Shown in pieces: positions 38,018 through 49,255 of a DNA stretch of 64,000 nucleotides. The stretch comes from Batillaria attramentaria. Lineage: Eukaryota > Mollusca > Gastropoda > Batillariidae. A program made the translations under genes and the position numbers. Under the pieces are notes generated by a model. The model saw only the letters and a list, made by a program, of their open reading frames with translations. It had not been told where the DNA came from and did no database searches. Within the stretch, counting starts at the first letter, position 1. Each line of letters begins with the position of its first letter. The stretch covers positions 745,001 to 809,000 of the forward strand of contig JACVVK020000285.1 in NCBI GenBank assembly GCA_018292915.2. The letters run 5' to 3'.

Positions 38018-38316
38018 CACTTTAATCGATAATCCGCATATCAAACGGGGTGGGTGGGTGCGGGTGCTTGTGCGAGTTCGGATGACAGGATGTGTGTGGA
38101 TGTGTGTATCAGGAAGGAATCGGGATATATATATATATAGAGAGAGAGAGAGAGCTATTATCTGTGATCCGTATCCTGTGTTAGGTCTGCCCCTCGATCT
38201 TAATTGTTACTCTTCGTGCTGGTCAGCATGTGAGGCAATGCCTATTTCTTAAATTGTGTTTTAGCCAATGACTGAGTGTGTGAGTGTGTAATGATGTATA
38301 CATGTATGTCGGTTTT

Positions 38317-38415
38317 GTATTTCCGTGGTATGTTTGTGTATACATGTGTATTTCCGTGGTATGTTTGTGTATACATGTGTATTTCCGTGGTATGTTTGTG
38401 TATACATGTGTATTT
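38317..38415 (+). repeat. 31-bp minisatellite, three copies
   Basis: GTATTTCCGTGGTATGTTTG starts at 38317, 38348 and 38379, with TGTATACATGT closing each unit. Confidence 0.9.
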
Positions 38416-38459
38416 ATTAAGAGGAGCAAACCAAATTCTTCTGTGTAATTAGGAATCGA

Positions 38460-38515
38460 ATAAATTTATCCTATCTTATCTTATCTTATCTTATCCTATC
38501 TTATCTTATCTTAAA
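38460..38515 (+). repeat. (TATCT)n tail-like repeat
   Basis: About ten units of CTTAT/CCTAT after GGAATCGAATAAATTTATCC. Such pentamers after AATAAA often mark a retroelement 3' end; the body upstream was not recognised. Confidence 0.6.
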
Positions 38516-38519
38516 CATC

Positions 38520-39200
38520 ATCGTACAGAATGAGAGAGAAAAGAAAAACAGAACAGAAAAATCTGTTCAGCTGCACGCTCCTATACAAAAAATGAAATAT
38601 CGTCTGAATGTAAGTGGCTGCCATTCATCAAAGTCTTTTTTTTTTGGGGGGGGGGGGGGGATGTCTTAATTCAAAACTAACCCATTCTTTTATCTTGGCT
38701 ACATATTTTGATAACTACACTCATGAATTTATGAATCCGATTTTTTGTTTTTGATTAAGCCATAAAAAACAGTACTTTTAACTTCGTGCAACTTTACAAC
38801 CGGCAAACCGACAATGTTTACAAATAATTATGTGTGTGCAGATGCTTTGTTGTCCGAATGTTGAGACCCTTGGCATACAACACACACTCTAAACCACCAC
38901 CGCCACCTCCACCACCGCCAACAACAACAACAACAACAACAGCACCAGCAACAATGAATTATTTAATGAATTCATTATTTAACACGATCTGCGTCTCAAG
39001 AACACGTGCTTGTCTTTAAACTTGTCCTGATAGGGGAAAAAAAAAAAGACCCACGGAGAAAAAAATAAAATAAAATGACAACTGCTAACAAAAGAACTGC
39101 TAAGAGAAGCTTTGATAAGCTCTCTACCTGTGATCGTTTGCCATTTGATAGTAGCGACGCGATATGCAAAAAGTTCAAGCTGCAGGGATAGACACATAAA
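38520..39200. other. No gene seen
   Basis: AT-rich DNA with T8/G14 at 38636-38660 and (CCACCG/ACA)n at 38893-38945. Confidence 0.45.
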
Positions 39201-39210
39201 AGCAAACAGG

Positions 39211-39260
39211 GGTGGGGGTGGGGGGTGTTTGGGAGTATAACGTCCTTTTCCACCACATAA
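39211..39260 (-). mobile_element. SINE-A, extreme 5' truncation, with TSD
   Basis: Only the last 45-50 bases (GTGGAAAAGGACGTTATACT plus tail, in element sense) remain, yet TAAAAGCAAACAG is duplicated on both sides. This shows target-primed insertion that stopped almost at once. Confidence 0.75.
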
Positions 39261-39422
39261 TAAAAGCAAACAGAATAGACATTCATCATATACATTTCGT
39301 AAAATATCACAGTTTCACAAACACTCGGAATGCAAGTACATACCTCTGTTTTGGGGGAGGTTTCCTTTTTCGACAGCGAAATGGGATGAAAAGGCTGATC
39401 TGGTTCTTTCTTCCCACCAGTG

Positions 39423-39472
39423 TGTCAGCGTGGATCTCTCGGTCACGTGGTGTCTCGTGCGAGCTGACCGCA
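39423..39472 (+). CDS. Possible 50-bp internal exon
   Basis: A segment between CCCACCAG and GACCGCAG/GTAAGT. The donor is a perfect consensus. In one frame it reads VSVDLSVTWCLVRADR. No neighbouring exon found; may be chance. Confidence 0.12.
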
Positions 39473-39555
39473 GGTAAGTGCGCGTGCGTGCTCTCTCTCG
39501 GGGTTTTTATAGGCGAGAGTTGGCGCGTGGTGCTGGAAGATGCATACCGTGGTCC

Positions 39556-39685
39556 TCCCTTTATCACGCCTCTTCGGTCTGCTGTTTTATTTGATCGATT
39601 ACTTCAGCCGGGTTGTCCGAAGAGATACGTCAATCTATTGTTGTAGACATCGTGTTGTTGTTTTATGTTGTTTTACGGGACGTAA

Positions 39686-39722
<37 letters not shown>

Positions 39723-39869
39723 GGCCGGGGGGAGGGGTCTCTTGTCTCTTCTTTTGTTTTACATGTTGTAGTTTAGCAACGACAAATTATAAACTGGCAC
39801 GTGCACTACAATTTCTACCGTTGAAATATAAAGTGCCATTGTCGTTGTCATTGTCATTGTCATTGTCAT

Positions 39870-39870
<1 letters not shown>
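39556..39870 (+). mobile_element. Retroelement 3' end, (CT)n and (ATTGTC)n tail
   Basis: 39556-39718 (TTTATCACGCCTCTTCGG to GGGACGTAAAGATCTCTC) recurs at 40586-40732. 39777-39870 has TTCTACCGTTGAAATATAAA and a (CATTGT)n tail. Confidence 0.5.
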
Positions 39871-40340
<470 letters not shown>

Positions 40341-40585
40341 CAGTGTCTGTGTGTGTTCGTGTGTGTGCCCATACGATGGAAGCAAAAAGCGAAACAAGAT
40401 ATATGGCGAAATTACAATGACTTGCGGCAGCGACAGTAAAAACGGCTTGGGCAACAATTGGGAAAAAGATGAGTTCGCGAAAATAATGACAATGTAAGCC
40501 ACAATCATCATTTTGTACCTTTTTTTTTTTGTCGTTGTTGTTGTTTCTTTTCCTCTTCTCCCTCTTTCTCCTTCATTTTTTCTTT

Positions 40586-40735
40586 ATCACGCCTCTCCGT
40601 TGTCCTATTTTACGGTGAATTAATCGTTTGCTTCAACGGCGTTGTTTGGAGAAATACGTCAACCTGTTATTGTAGACAGTCTGTACTTTAACGGGACGTA
40701 AATAACTCTCTCTCTCTCTCTCTCTCTCTCTAGCG
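40586..40735 (+). repeat. Second copy of the 39556-39718 repeat
   Basis: TTTATCACGCCTCTCCG, GAGAAATACGTCAACCTGTT, TTGTAGACAGTC and GGGACGTAAATAACTCTCTC match the upstream copy in order and orientation. Confidence 0.65.
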
Positions 40736-40745
40736 GACGTGGGTA

Positions 40746-40786
<41 letters not shown>

Positions 40787-40787
40787 C

Positions 40788-41540
40788 GCTTTACCTGTAA
40801 AATGCGGGCTTACGCACAAATCACTCATGTAAGACGCGGGCATCTTGCAAGATGCGGTCGACCGCATTTTGCGGTTTATTTGAAACGTTATCAGGGGCAT
40901 CTAAAACCTCTAAAAATTTGGTTTTGAGCAAAAATAGGTTATGACCGCATTTTACAGGTAGTGTGTAACACAAGTGTGTAAAGTGTGTAAGTGTGTATGC
41001 ACACGTCTTCATTTTACATGTAAATTTTGCGCTTCACGGTTTGTGATCTCGCACACATTTATTTTCGCTATGCTGGGTGCGGCTTTTGCAATACACGCAT
41101 ATTTTATAATCTAAACCGTTCATATAACTACAGCCAATTGTATACTACCACCGTTTCCCGGATAGCAAGCCATGCTTTTCTTTTATTAGCTCATGCCCGC
41201 ATTTTACAGGTAGAATGTGTAAAGTGTGTATACACATGTCTTCCTTTTACATGTAAATTTTGCACTTCACGTTTAGTGATCTCACACACATTCATTTTCA
41301 CAGTATCGGGTGCGGCATTTGCCAGACACGCATAATTTATCACTTAACTCTTTAATATAAATACAGCCAATTCTATATGACCGCCATTTTCCGGATATGA
41401 AGCCATGCCTTTGTTTTATTACCTCATGCCGACATTTTACATGCTACCGTGTGACAAGTGTGTAAATATGTCTGTATTTAACATACAGATTTTGCGCTTA
41501 ACCGATCTTTATCTCACAGACATTGCTGTTTACACATGCA
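40788..41540 (+). repeat. About 250-bp tandem repeat with an inverted copy
   Basis: GACCGCATTTTACAGGTA at 40942, GCCCGCATTTTACAGGTA at 41198 and GCCGACATTTTACATGCT near 41438 start three diverged units with CTTTTACATGTAAATTTTGC, GGTGCGGC and CAGCCAATT. TTTACCTGTAAAATGCGGGC at 40789-40808 is the same motif inverted. Confidence 0.8.
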
Positions 41541-41680
41541 GGCACATTTAGTCTTTTGTGTATTTCCATTTATCAGAATTTATCAATTTTTGTGCTGAAA
41601 GGTCGAGTGTATAAGTATGGAAAACAGTTTTTGTAGCAAAATGGGATGATGTGCCACTTATCCATCTAGCGTTTTAAATG

Positions 41681-41800
41681 GGTGGGTTGGTATTTGTGCA
41701 TTTAACATCACTTTCAACCACATAGGGTGATGTCAAAGACAGGGAAATACTGGCTCGTACTGGGGATTTGAACTCACTACCTTTAGCTGATGGCTTTGCA
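41681..41800 (-). mobile_element. SINE-A copy, diverged and truncated
   Basis: Tail GGGTGGGTTGG and body TTTAACATCACTTTCAACCA to the B box GATTTGAACTCACT are visible; the head is lost. Confidence 0.6.
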
Positions 41801-42039
41801 CCAACACAAAACATTCCTAATTCATATCTCTGCAGAAGAGTATGATGGATAACACATAGTGGCTGCAGCGTCGAAAGTAAATAGAGATCATTATAAGTAG
41901 AAGTCGGTAGAATAAGGAAACTTCCGTCAACAAACAAGGAGGAATGGCCCCATCCCATCAAGTTGTTTCTCCAAATATTGTTGCAGGTCCACCCCCCCCC
42001 CCCTTCAAGTCTGTAAGACCTACCAACCCAGACAGCACA

Positions 42040-42195
42040 GCAATATTACCCCAATGTTGGCTCTTTTAATTGGGCAATGTTGATTTACAATATTGGACCA
42101 ATGTTGGAAGAACAAATTGGTCTAATATTGGAGCAATATTGGATTTTTCATTAGATCAAATCTTTATCTCATATTAGTCCAATATTGGTCCCGTA
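42040..42195. repeat. Cluster of CCAATATTGG-type palindromes
   Basis: About nine near-copies of CCAATATTGG, CCAATGTTGG or CAATATTGG in 150 bp, alternating in spacing, ending CCAACGTGGGC. The pattern is regular enough to be a short tandem palindrome array or a MITE interior. Confidence 0.75.
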
Positions 42196-43627
42196 TTACT
42201 CCAACGTGGGCAAGTTTTCCCCGATCCTTTTCATCTCACTTTCCGCGCCTCCGCCGCCGTATGCAGGGCAGCCGATGTACCTGCTGACTCCTAACTTGTA
42301 ACCTCTTCCTACATATTTCTGACCATTGACAGCATCTTGTATCAAACACCATGACATTCAGCATGCATTCCCCTACACTACTATGACCATTTCATGCCGG
42401 CAGAGAACTTTTCGCGTTTCCTACCGCACTGATCCACCATTTCACCTCATCAGTCCAGCATCTGCTCCTTTAAACCTTATTTTCCACTACTCCGACGGCT
42501 ACACCATACCGTTATTATGCACCATTAGATTCCGCATGCAATGCTCCTTGTGCATCACTAGATGGGTAAGCGGATCAACGACTAGTTTTCCTATAACAAA
42601 CATGTTTTTCCCGATCCAACCTATAAATATCCCCACCATCGTTGGCCCGACAGTAAGTCTCTGTATTTGCCGACTCCCATCTTGTAAACTCTTTCTACAT
42701 ACCACTGACGACTGACAACATCTTGTGCCATACACCATGACATTCAACGTGCATTCCCCTGCATTACTATGACGGTTCCATTCCGGCTGGAAGCCATCAG
42801 ATAAATTTTCGCGTTTGCTACCGCGATGATCAGCCATTTCACCAAATCCAGTATCTGCTCCTTTAAACCATATTTTCCACTACTCCGACGGCTACACCAT
42901 ACTGCTGTTATATACCATTAGATTCAGCATGTAAATCTCATTGTGAATTGATAGATAGCTACGCGGCTCAACGGCACGTTTTCCTATTCTACTTTTTTCT
43001 CCATTCTGCCATTATCCCGGACGTCGTGCGCCCTGCAGTCAGTCTGTGTATTAACTATTTGCCGACTCTCAACTTCTAACTTCTTACTAAGTACCTCTGA
43101 CGGCTGAAACCACCTTGTGTCTTACATCATAAGGCATTCCCCTACACTACCGCTGCCGTTTCATGCCGGCTGAAATCATTCAGATCATCATCAGACAAAC
43201 TGATTCTCCCGTTTTCTACCGCACCTGTCAGCCATTTCCCGGAATCCAGTTTCTGCTCCTTTAAACTTTATTTTCCACTACTCCGACGGTTACACTGTAC
43301 TGGTGTTATATACCATAAGATTCAGCATGTAATTCTCGTTGTGCATCAGTAGGTGTCTCCGCGGCTTAACCACCAGTTTTCCTATAACAAACGTTTTTGT
43401 GGTTTGCTTTGTCCCCCCCTCCCCCCCCCCCCCGATCCTACCCATATCCCCGCCGTTGTGTATTTGACTCCCAACTTCTAACCTCTTTATACATATTTTT
43501 GACGACAGACACTATCTTGTGTCACACACCATGACATTCAGCATGCATTCCCCTACACCTCTATGACCGGATTCAGAATGCATTTCTCTACACCACTATG
43601 ACCGTTTCATACCGACTGAAAGACATC

Positions 43628-44050
43628 AGAGGCCCATTAGACATTTATTTGTCCACTACAGATATAACACTGTGACTGAAACTTGCCGGAAAAACGCGAA
43701 ACACTGAAACAAAGGCCAGCAATCATACACTCGTACAGCAAGGCCGGAAAACCGTCCAGAGACCACGTGTTCAACCAGATCAAAGGAACCTAATCGGTAA
43801 AATAAACCTTTGTCTGGAAAAGAAGACTGACAAAACTAGCAATACAAAATACGAGAGTGAATTCAAAATAAAAACTTACTTATTAGCTGGCCGGTGTCCG
43901 CCTAGGGATTTGAGTTCATGCTGGCTAGTCGGAGTAGACACAATACGGTCACACGTGGCATGCAGCAATGTGAGGTTCGAACGGGAAGAGTCGCGCGCCG
44001 GCGTGTCGCGCTTAAGCTGGTCCCACACGTTGTTAAAAGTCGCCCTATCC
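43628..44050 (+). repeat. Repeat K, first copy
   Basis: CAGAGGCCCATTAGACATTT, AACACTGTGACTGAAACTTG, AAACACTGAAACAAAGGCCA, AACCTTTGTCTGGAAAAGAA and CTGGCCGGTGTCCGCCTAGG, ending near GGTTCGAACGGGAAGAGTCG. It interrupts a 390-bp unit. Confidence 0.75.
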
Positions 44051-44463
44051 CTGTCCTGTCGACTGAAAGCCACGAAAAATTTTCGCGTTTCTACGGCACT
44101 GATCAGCCATTTCACAGAATCCAGTACTTCTTCCTTTAAACCTTATTTTCCACTACTCCGGCGGCTACACCATACTGTTGTTATATACCAGTAGAATCGA
44201 CATGCAAATTACGTTGTGCTTCACTAGATAGTTAGCGGTTCAACGGCACGTTTTCCTATGCTATTCTTTTTTCCCGTTTCTACCAATATCCCCACCGTCG
44301 TACCGTGCGCCCGGCAGTCAGTCTATGTTTTTGCCGACTCTGAAATTCTACCTTTTTCTAAGTACCTCTGACCGTGCGGCTGACACCCCGCTGTGTGATC
44401 CATCATGACATTCAGAATGCATTCCTCTACACCACTATGACCGCTTCATACCGACTGAAAGAC

Positions 44464-45480
44464 ATCAGAGGCCCATTAGACATTTATTTGTCCACTACAG
44501 ACATATAACACTGTGACTGAAACTTGCCGATAAACGCGAAACACTGAAACAAAGGCCAGCAGCCATACACTCGTACAGCAAGGCCGGCAAACCGTCCACG
44601 TGGCTGGTCAGACAGCGACCACGTGTTCAACCAGAACAAAGGAACCTAATCGGTAGAATAAACCTTTGTCTGGAGAAGAGACAGAGGCCACGTGTTCAAC
44701 CAGAACAAAGGAACCTAATCGGTAGAATAAACCTTTGTCTGGAAAAGAAGACTGACAAAACTAGCAATACAAAATACGAGAGTGAATCAGAGGCCCATTA
44801 GACGTTTCTTTGTCCACTACAGACATATAACACTGTGACTGAAACTTGCCGAAAAACGCGAAACACTGAAACAAAGGCCAGCAATCATACACTCGTACAG
44901 CAAGGCCGGCAAACCGTCCACGTGGCTGGTCAGACAGAGGCCACGTGTTCAACCAGAACAAAGGAACCTAATCGGTAAAATAAACCTTTGTCTGGAAAAG
45001 AAGACTGACAAAACTAGCAATACAAAATACGAGAGTGAATTCAAAATATAAAAAAAACTTACTTATAAGCTGGCCGGTGTCCGCCTAGGGATTTCAGTCC
45101 ATGCTGGCTAGTCGGAGTAGACACAATACGGTCACACGTGGCATGCAGCAATGTGAGGTTCGAACGGGAAGAGTCGCGCTCCCGCGTTTCTCTCGCGGCT
45201 GCGTTCCCGTGCATATGCGGAAGTCGCTCCGGCTGCCTCGTTCGGAAACGGCCAATTAGAACAAGGCGATTTCAAAATGGCGGCGGAACCACGAACGAGG
45301 CCTTCGGTCGGCGCCGCCATCTTTGTTTACATAGAAACTGACCACGTGACCTGCTCCTGGCGAACAAGCGGCGGGCAAGTAGGGGACTGTCCGCAGGGAT
45401 GGATATAGACTAGCGGATGACTATCTCTCGTCTGCTATAGCCGAGGGTAGAGATGGTATAAACCACTCGGCTACAGATCA
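44464..45480 (+). repeat. Repeat K, duplicated second copy plus GC-rich end
   Basis: Contains the first half of K twice (44464-44780 and 44786-45025), with an extra local duplication of the CACGTGTTCAACCAGAACAA block, then the end of K and a GC-rich extension to about 45480 with the YY1-type pair. Confidence 0.75.
45262..45360. promoter_or_regulatory. GC-rich segment with two inverted YY1-type sites
   Basis: CAAAATGGCGGC (45273-45284) and GCCGCCATCTTTG (45313-45325) are YY1-type motifs (AANATGGCGGC) in opposite orientations about 30 bp apart, in CpG-rich DNA that also holds CACGTG. YY1 pairs are common at bidirectional promoters and in some retrotransposon leaders. It lies within a repeat block. 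Confidence 0.35.
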
Positions 45481-46207
45481 CTAGATGGCGAAGCGGCTCA
45501 ACGACCAGTTTACCTATAACAAACCCCCGATCCTACCCATATCCACGCCGTTGTGCACCTCGCAATCAGTACTTTCCGACTCACAACTTGTAACCTCTTT
45601 CTGCATACTTCTGACGGCTGACGCCATCTTGTGTCGCGCACCATGACTTTCAGCATGCATTCCCCTACATTACTATGACCGTTTCATGCCGGCTGAAAGT
45701 CATCACCGTTTGCTACCTCACTGATAAGCCGTTTCACGGAATCAGTATCTGCTCCTTTAAACATTATTTTCCACTACTCCGTCGGTACTCCATACTGTTG
45801 TTATATACCTTTAGATTCAGCATGCAAATTACGTTGTGCATCACTAGATAGTTAAGCGGCTCAACGGCACGTTTTCCTATGATTTCTTTCCCGATTCTAT
45901 CAATATTCCCGCCGCCGTGCGCCCGGCAGCCAGTCTGTGTATTTGCCGACTCCCAACTTCTAACCTCTTTCTAACTGCCTCTGTCGGCTGACCACTTTGT
46001 GCCATTCATCGTGACATTCAGCATGCATTTCTCTACACTACTGCGGCCGTTCCATGCCGGCTTAAAGCCATCAGATAAATTTTCGCGTTTGCTACTTCCC
46101 TTATCACCCATTTCACCAAATCCAGTAGCTGTTCCTTTAAACCTTATTTTCCACTACTCTCCACTACACTACAATCCACAAGTGGCATCATTCTGAAGCA
46201 GACGAGT

Positions 46208-46374
46208 GGGTGGGGTGTGGGTGTTTGGGGGTTTAACGTCCTTTTCCACCACACACTGGTTATATCAAAGACGGAGCAACGATGAATAAGCCAGCACAAT
46301 ATTTGGTCCCAGCCGGGATACGAACTCACGACCCGAGCATTAGAAGTCCACCGCTCTACCATTCGGCCACCCCG
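46208..46374 (-). mobile_element. SINE-A copy with 11-bp TSD
   Basis: GAAGCAGACGA lies directly on both sides. Full head and body. Anticodon position TCT. It sits at the right edge of the 390-bp tandem array. Confidence 0.85.
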
Positions 46375-46416
46375 GAAGCAGACGAAAATAAATCCAAGTA
46401 GTGCCTTTAGCACATG

Positions 46417-47074
46417 CAGGGGCGCCGGAACCGGGGGGGGGGGGGGATGGGGGCAGGTGACCCCCCTGTACCCAAGCAGGGGTGGGGGCAAGAGTATCTT
46501 TTTGCCCCCCCCCCCTCCCCGGAAAATCAGGTGACTATGGCAAAAGTGGGGGGGTGGGGGGGGGGGGGGGGGGGGGGGGGCAAAGCCATGGTCCTTGCCC
46601 CCCCTCCCCCCTCCCTCTTCCTGCTGTCTCCCTCATCCCACCCAACAGAGAACTCAGTTTAGCCGTTGTATGAAACATCAAAACGACTTGGCAGAAAGTC
46701 GTGTGATAATCACTCCACCCCCGCCCCCCCCCCCCTAACCCCCTCAGCTTTTCACTTTCTTTGAGCAAACGTTCTTCCTTTCAGTGGGTCCCTGGTTCGG
46801 AAAGGTTTTTGTTTGCGCAGCATCTGATGCCCCCCCCCCCCGCCCCCCCCCCCCCCCCCCATCCCCCGCTTTTCACTTTCATTCGGGCAACGTCCTTCCT
46901 TTCACTGGCTCACTGGTTTTGAAAGGTTTTTTGTCTGTGCAGCATCTGAACGCCGCCGCCGACCGCCCCCCCCCCCCCCCCCTTTCAATTTCTCCGGCCA
47001 CTTTTACTGGCTCTGGCGTTTCCCCCCTCTGAGATTCTGCCCCCCCCTCCCCCCAACATCTTCCGGCGCCCCTG
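46417..47074. mobile_element. 658-bp nonautonomous DNA transposon, CAGGGGCG ends
   Basis: 14-bp perfect inverted ends CAGGGGCGCCGGAA / TTCCGGCGCCCCTG flanked by a 5-bp duplication ACATG (46412-46416, 47075-47079). The interior has long G and C runs and a repeated unit of about 130 bp (TTTTCACTTTC, CTTCCTTTCA, GCAGCATCTGA). CAGGGG ends resemble hAT-type elements; five-base duplications are known from some hAT groups. No transposase. Confidence 0.72.
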
Positions 47075-47333
47075 ACATGAGAAGGTCATATAGCCGCTTT
47101 GAGTATTATTTTGGAGACTACAAAAAAGAAGGCTTAGGAGGCCGCTATGATTTACAGTAAAGGAAAATTCTACTCTGAAAAGGACGATAACTTCTCGCAA
47201 CACGTCATACATCAACATTCACTTTATGCCAAGCCTTCGTTTATGTACAGCCCATGCCCCATTCAAGTTTCAAAAACTGACGACGTGTACGTGCCTTTTG
47301 GAATTGTCTGCGTGTCCTAAGTCAGCTGTTTTT

Positions 47334-47406
47334 GCTGATTTTATCCAGCACCCCCCCCCCCCCCCCCCGCGCTGATTTTATCCAGTCCCCCCCCCCCCCC
47401 CCCGCG
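47334..47406 (+). repeat. Duplicated 38-bp unit with poly-C
   Basis: GCTGATTTTATCCAG followed by C16-C18 and GCG occurs twice in tandem. Confidence 0.85.
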
Positions 47407-48800
47407 CCAACGGGTTTGCTGCTGCGATCCTGATTACACGAAAGTATCGCACGGCGTTTTGCGGAAGAACACTGCAAGTGATCCTGTCCTACCTATTATT
47501 TTTCTCAGAGGTCGTAGTTGTAGTGTCTGCAGACGGGGAGTAGTCAAAATAGACCGTGCTACTCGCTTCAAAACTTTCGTGTGTTTGTCCGCTTGAAAGG
47601 ATAGGGGTCACTTATTAACAAGATCACCACTTTAACTAACACGTCACTCCTTTGCCAAGAAGCGCGCACGCTCATATTTCTAAATATAATTATGACTTTA
47701 AGTTTCTGAGTAATCATAGTCCAAAAGATTTATAGCGTAGTATCACCGGTGCTACTGACTGGCGTCCGTACTGAATGCACCCCGGAATCTTGTTGTATGA
47801 ACAGTTTGACCGCATAATTATTGTTTAGCTTGGGATACATTCTTTGAAGCTAACCCGAAGTGTATCATGTCTCCTCTATCTGAGGAATTATGGTAAAATC
47901 AAGAAATGCAGCCGGACACACAGAAGACAGACGAGTGTCCCTAAATTACTAATTTATTTTACCAACATTCCACAGTCACTGTTGGTGATTTTCTATTTTG
48001 ACTCAGACAAAATTTGTAAAAGTCTGCCTTGAAATCGACGCGGTAGGATTTTTGTGGAAACAAGCACTTTATGTGTTACTTCTATGTGACTTTTGGGTGC
48101 TGTCTGCCAAGCTGTGAATAAATCATAAAAAAAATGCTTGCCAAACCTCGCTTTACGTACCCGATCTTTTCAACCCACACCCCCATGTTGGTGTGTAGGT
48201 CATGGAGCCTTGGGGTGTACTGTAATCGCCAGTCATTTTCTGGTTAAATCTGTTGACACGTGCACGACCTAAGAAAAGTCGCCTGCTCGTAACTCCAAAG
48301 AAAGATCATAACGACAATCTTTCACTTTATAATTGCAAGTTGGTCCAGCATCAGTTTCGTAAACTTTTCCCTAGGGTTTCAACTGCACACATTTTCCATT
48401 GAGTCGCAGATCTACTGGGTTTTATGTCAGCTGGCGGGAAGAGGCGTTTCAACCTCTCCACTTCAGGTTACGCTGATATCTAAATTCCGTCCAAAAAATA
48501 AAAATAAAAGTGCAGTATTTAGGCAGACAAAAGTCTGTGCTTGAAAAAGTTTCCAGTTTTACGCGCAAGTTGGCTATTTCGAAACAAATTCTTCTCTGAC
48601 TTGGGTGTAGCGGCATTCATTGTGGTCGTTATGGGGTGAAGTGGTGATCAATTTCACGGACACAGTTTCGAACACTGGACTATTCAAAATAGCTGAGCAT
48701 GATTTTTTTTTTCTTGAGACAGCGCGTAACGTTTGAAATATTAAAAGCGTATCCATAGTCTTTGTAAAGTTCGTTTTCTCCACAGTTCGTAATAAAGGCA
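47407..48800. other. No gene seen
   Basis: The longest repeat-free, low-GC stretch in the window. I saw no exon pair with matching phases. Frames of 60-75 codons are at noise level. Confidence 0.45.
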
Positions 48801-49049
48801 ATTGTTATGTTTGTTTGTATAATGTTTTGTTTGTTTGTTTGTTTGTGTGTTTCTTTTTGGTGTTTTTATAATTTTCTTTGTTGTAGTTTTGGGGTGTGTT
48901 TTTAGTTTTGTTTGTTTTGGGGTTGTTGGTTTTTTTGTTTTTTTTTTTGGTTGGTTGATGTTTTGTTGTTGTTTGCGGTGGGGGGGGGGGGGCATTGTGT
49001 CTTCCTGGAGGGCAGATGTTTATTAACCAATGGAAAATAGGAGAATGGG

Positions 49050-49255
49050 ATATAATAACTGGGTATTGTTCAGGAGCTTTACGTAATTTCTTGAATTCGC
49101 CCAAGGCACTGAAAACACACACACACACACACATTCTGTCGCGCACACTTGACATAAATCACAACCACGTGTTGACATTTTCGGCTCAACGCTTAAGTTT
49201 CTAAATTCAGAATTGCATATTTCAAATATTGGGGGCTAGATATTTCCATAACTAA
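49050..49255 (-). mobile_element. SINE-C 3' part, diverged
   Basis: The order GGGTATTGTTCAGGAGCTTT, CA repeat, CATTCTGTCGCGCACACTTG, CACGTG and AATTCAGAATTGCAT follows SINE-C in minus sense. The head is absent. Confidence 0.6.

Larger units (their letters stand above)
42200..46160 (+). repeat. About 390-bp tandem repeat block with large insertions
   Basis: The anchor TTTTCCACTACTCCGACGGC recurs at about 42480, 42871, 43271, 44146, 45767 and (partial) 46146. Units share CATGACATTCAGCATGCATT, ATGACCGTTTCATGCCGGCT, TTTTCGCGTTTGCTACCGC, TGCTCCTTTAAACC and GTTTTCCTAT. Two insertions (43628-44050 and 44464-45480) bring in repeat K. Confidence 0.85.

Noticed and set aside
39307..39646. 144- and 86-codon frames near 39.2-39.6 kb
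   Set aside because: They begin in a SINE-A fragment or end in a dispersed repeat and show no domain; only a weak 50-bp exon candidate was kept.
43876..44194. Overlapping 70-95 codon frames on both strands in repeat K
   Set aside because: The same sequence occurs in a second copy with frame-breaking differences and no conserved protein motif.
46414..47032. Gly/Pro-rich frames of 60-80 codons
   Set aside because: Translations of G and C homopolymers inside a nonautonomous transposon.
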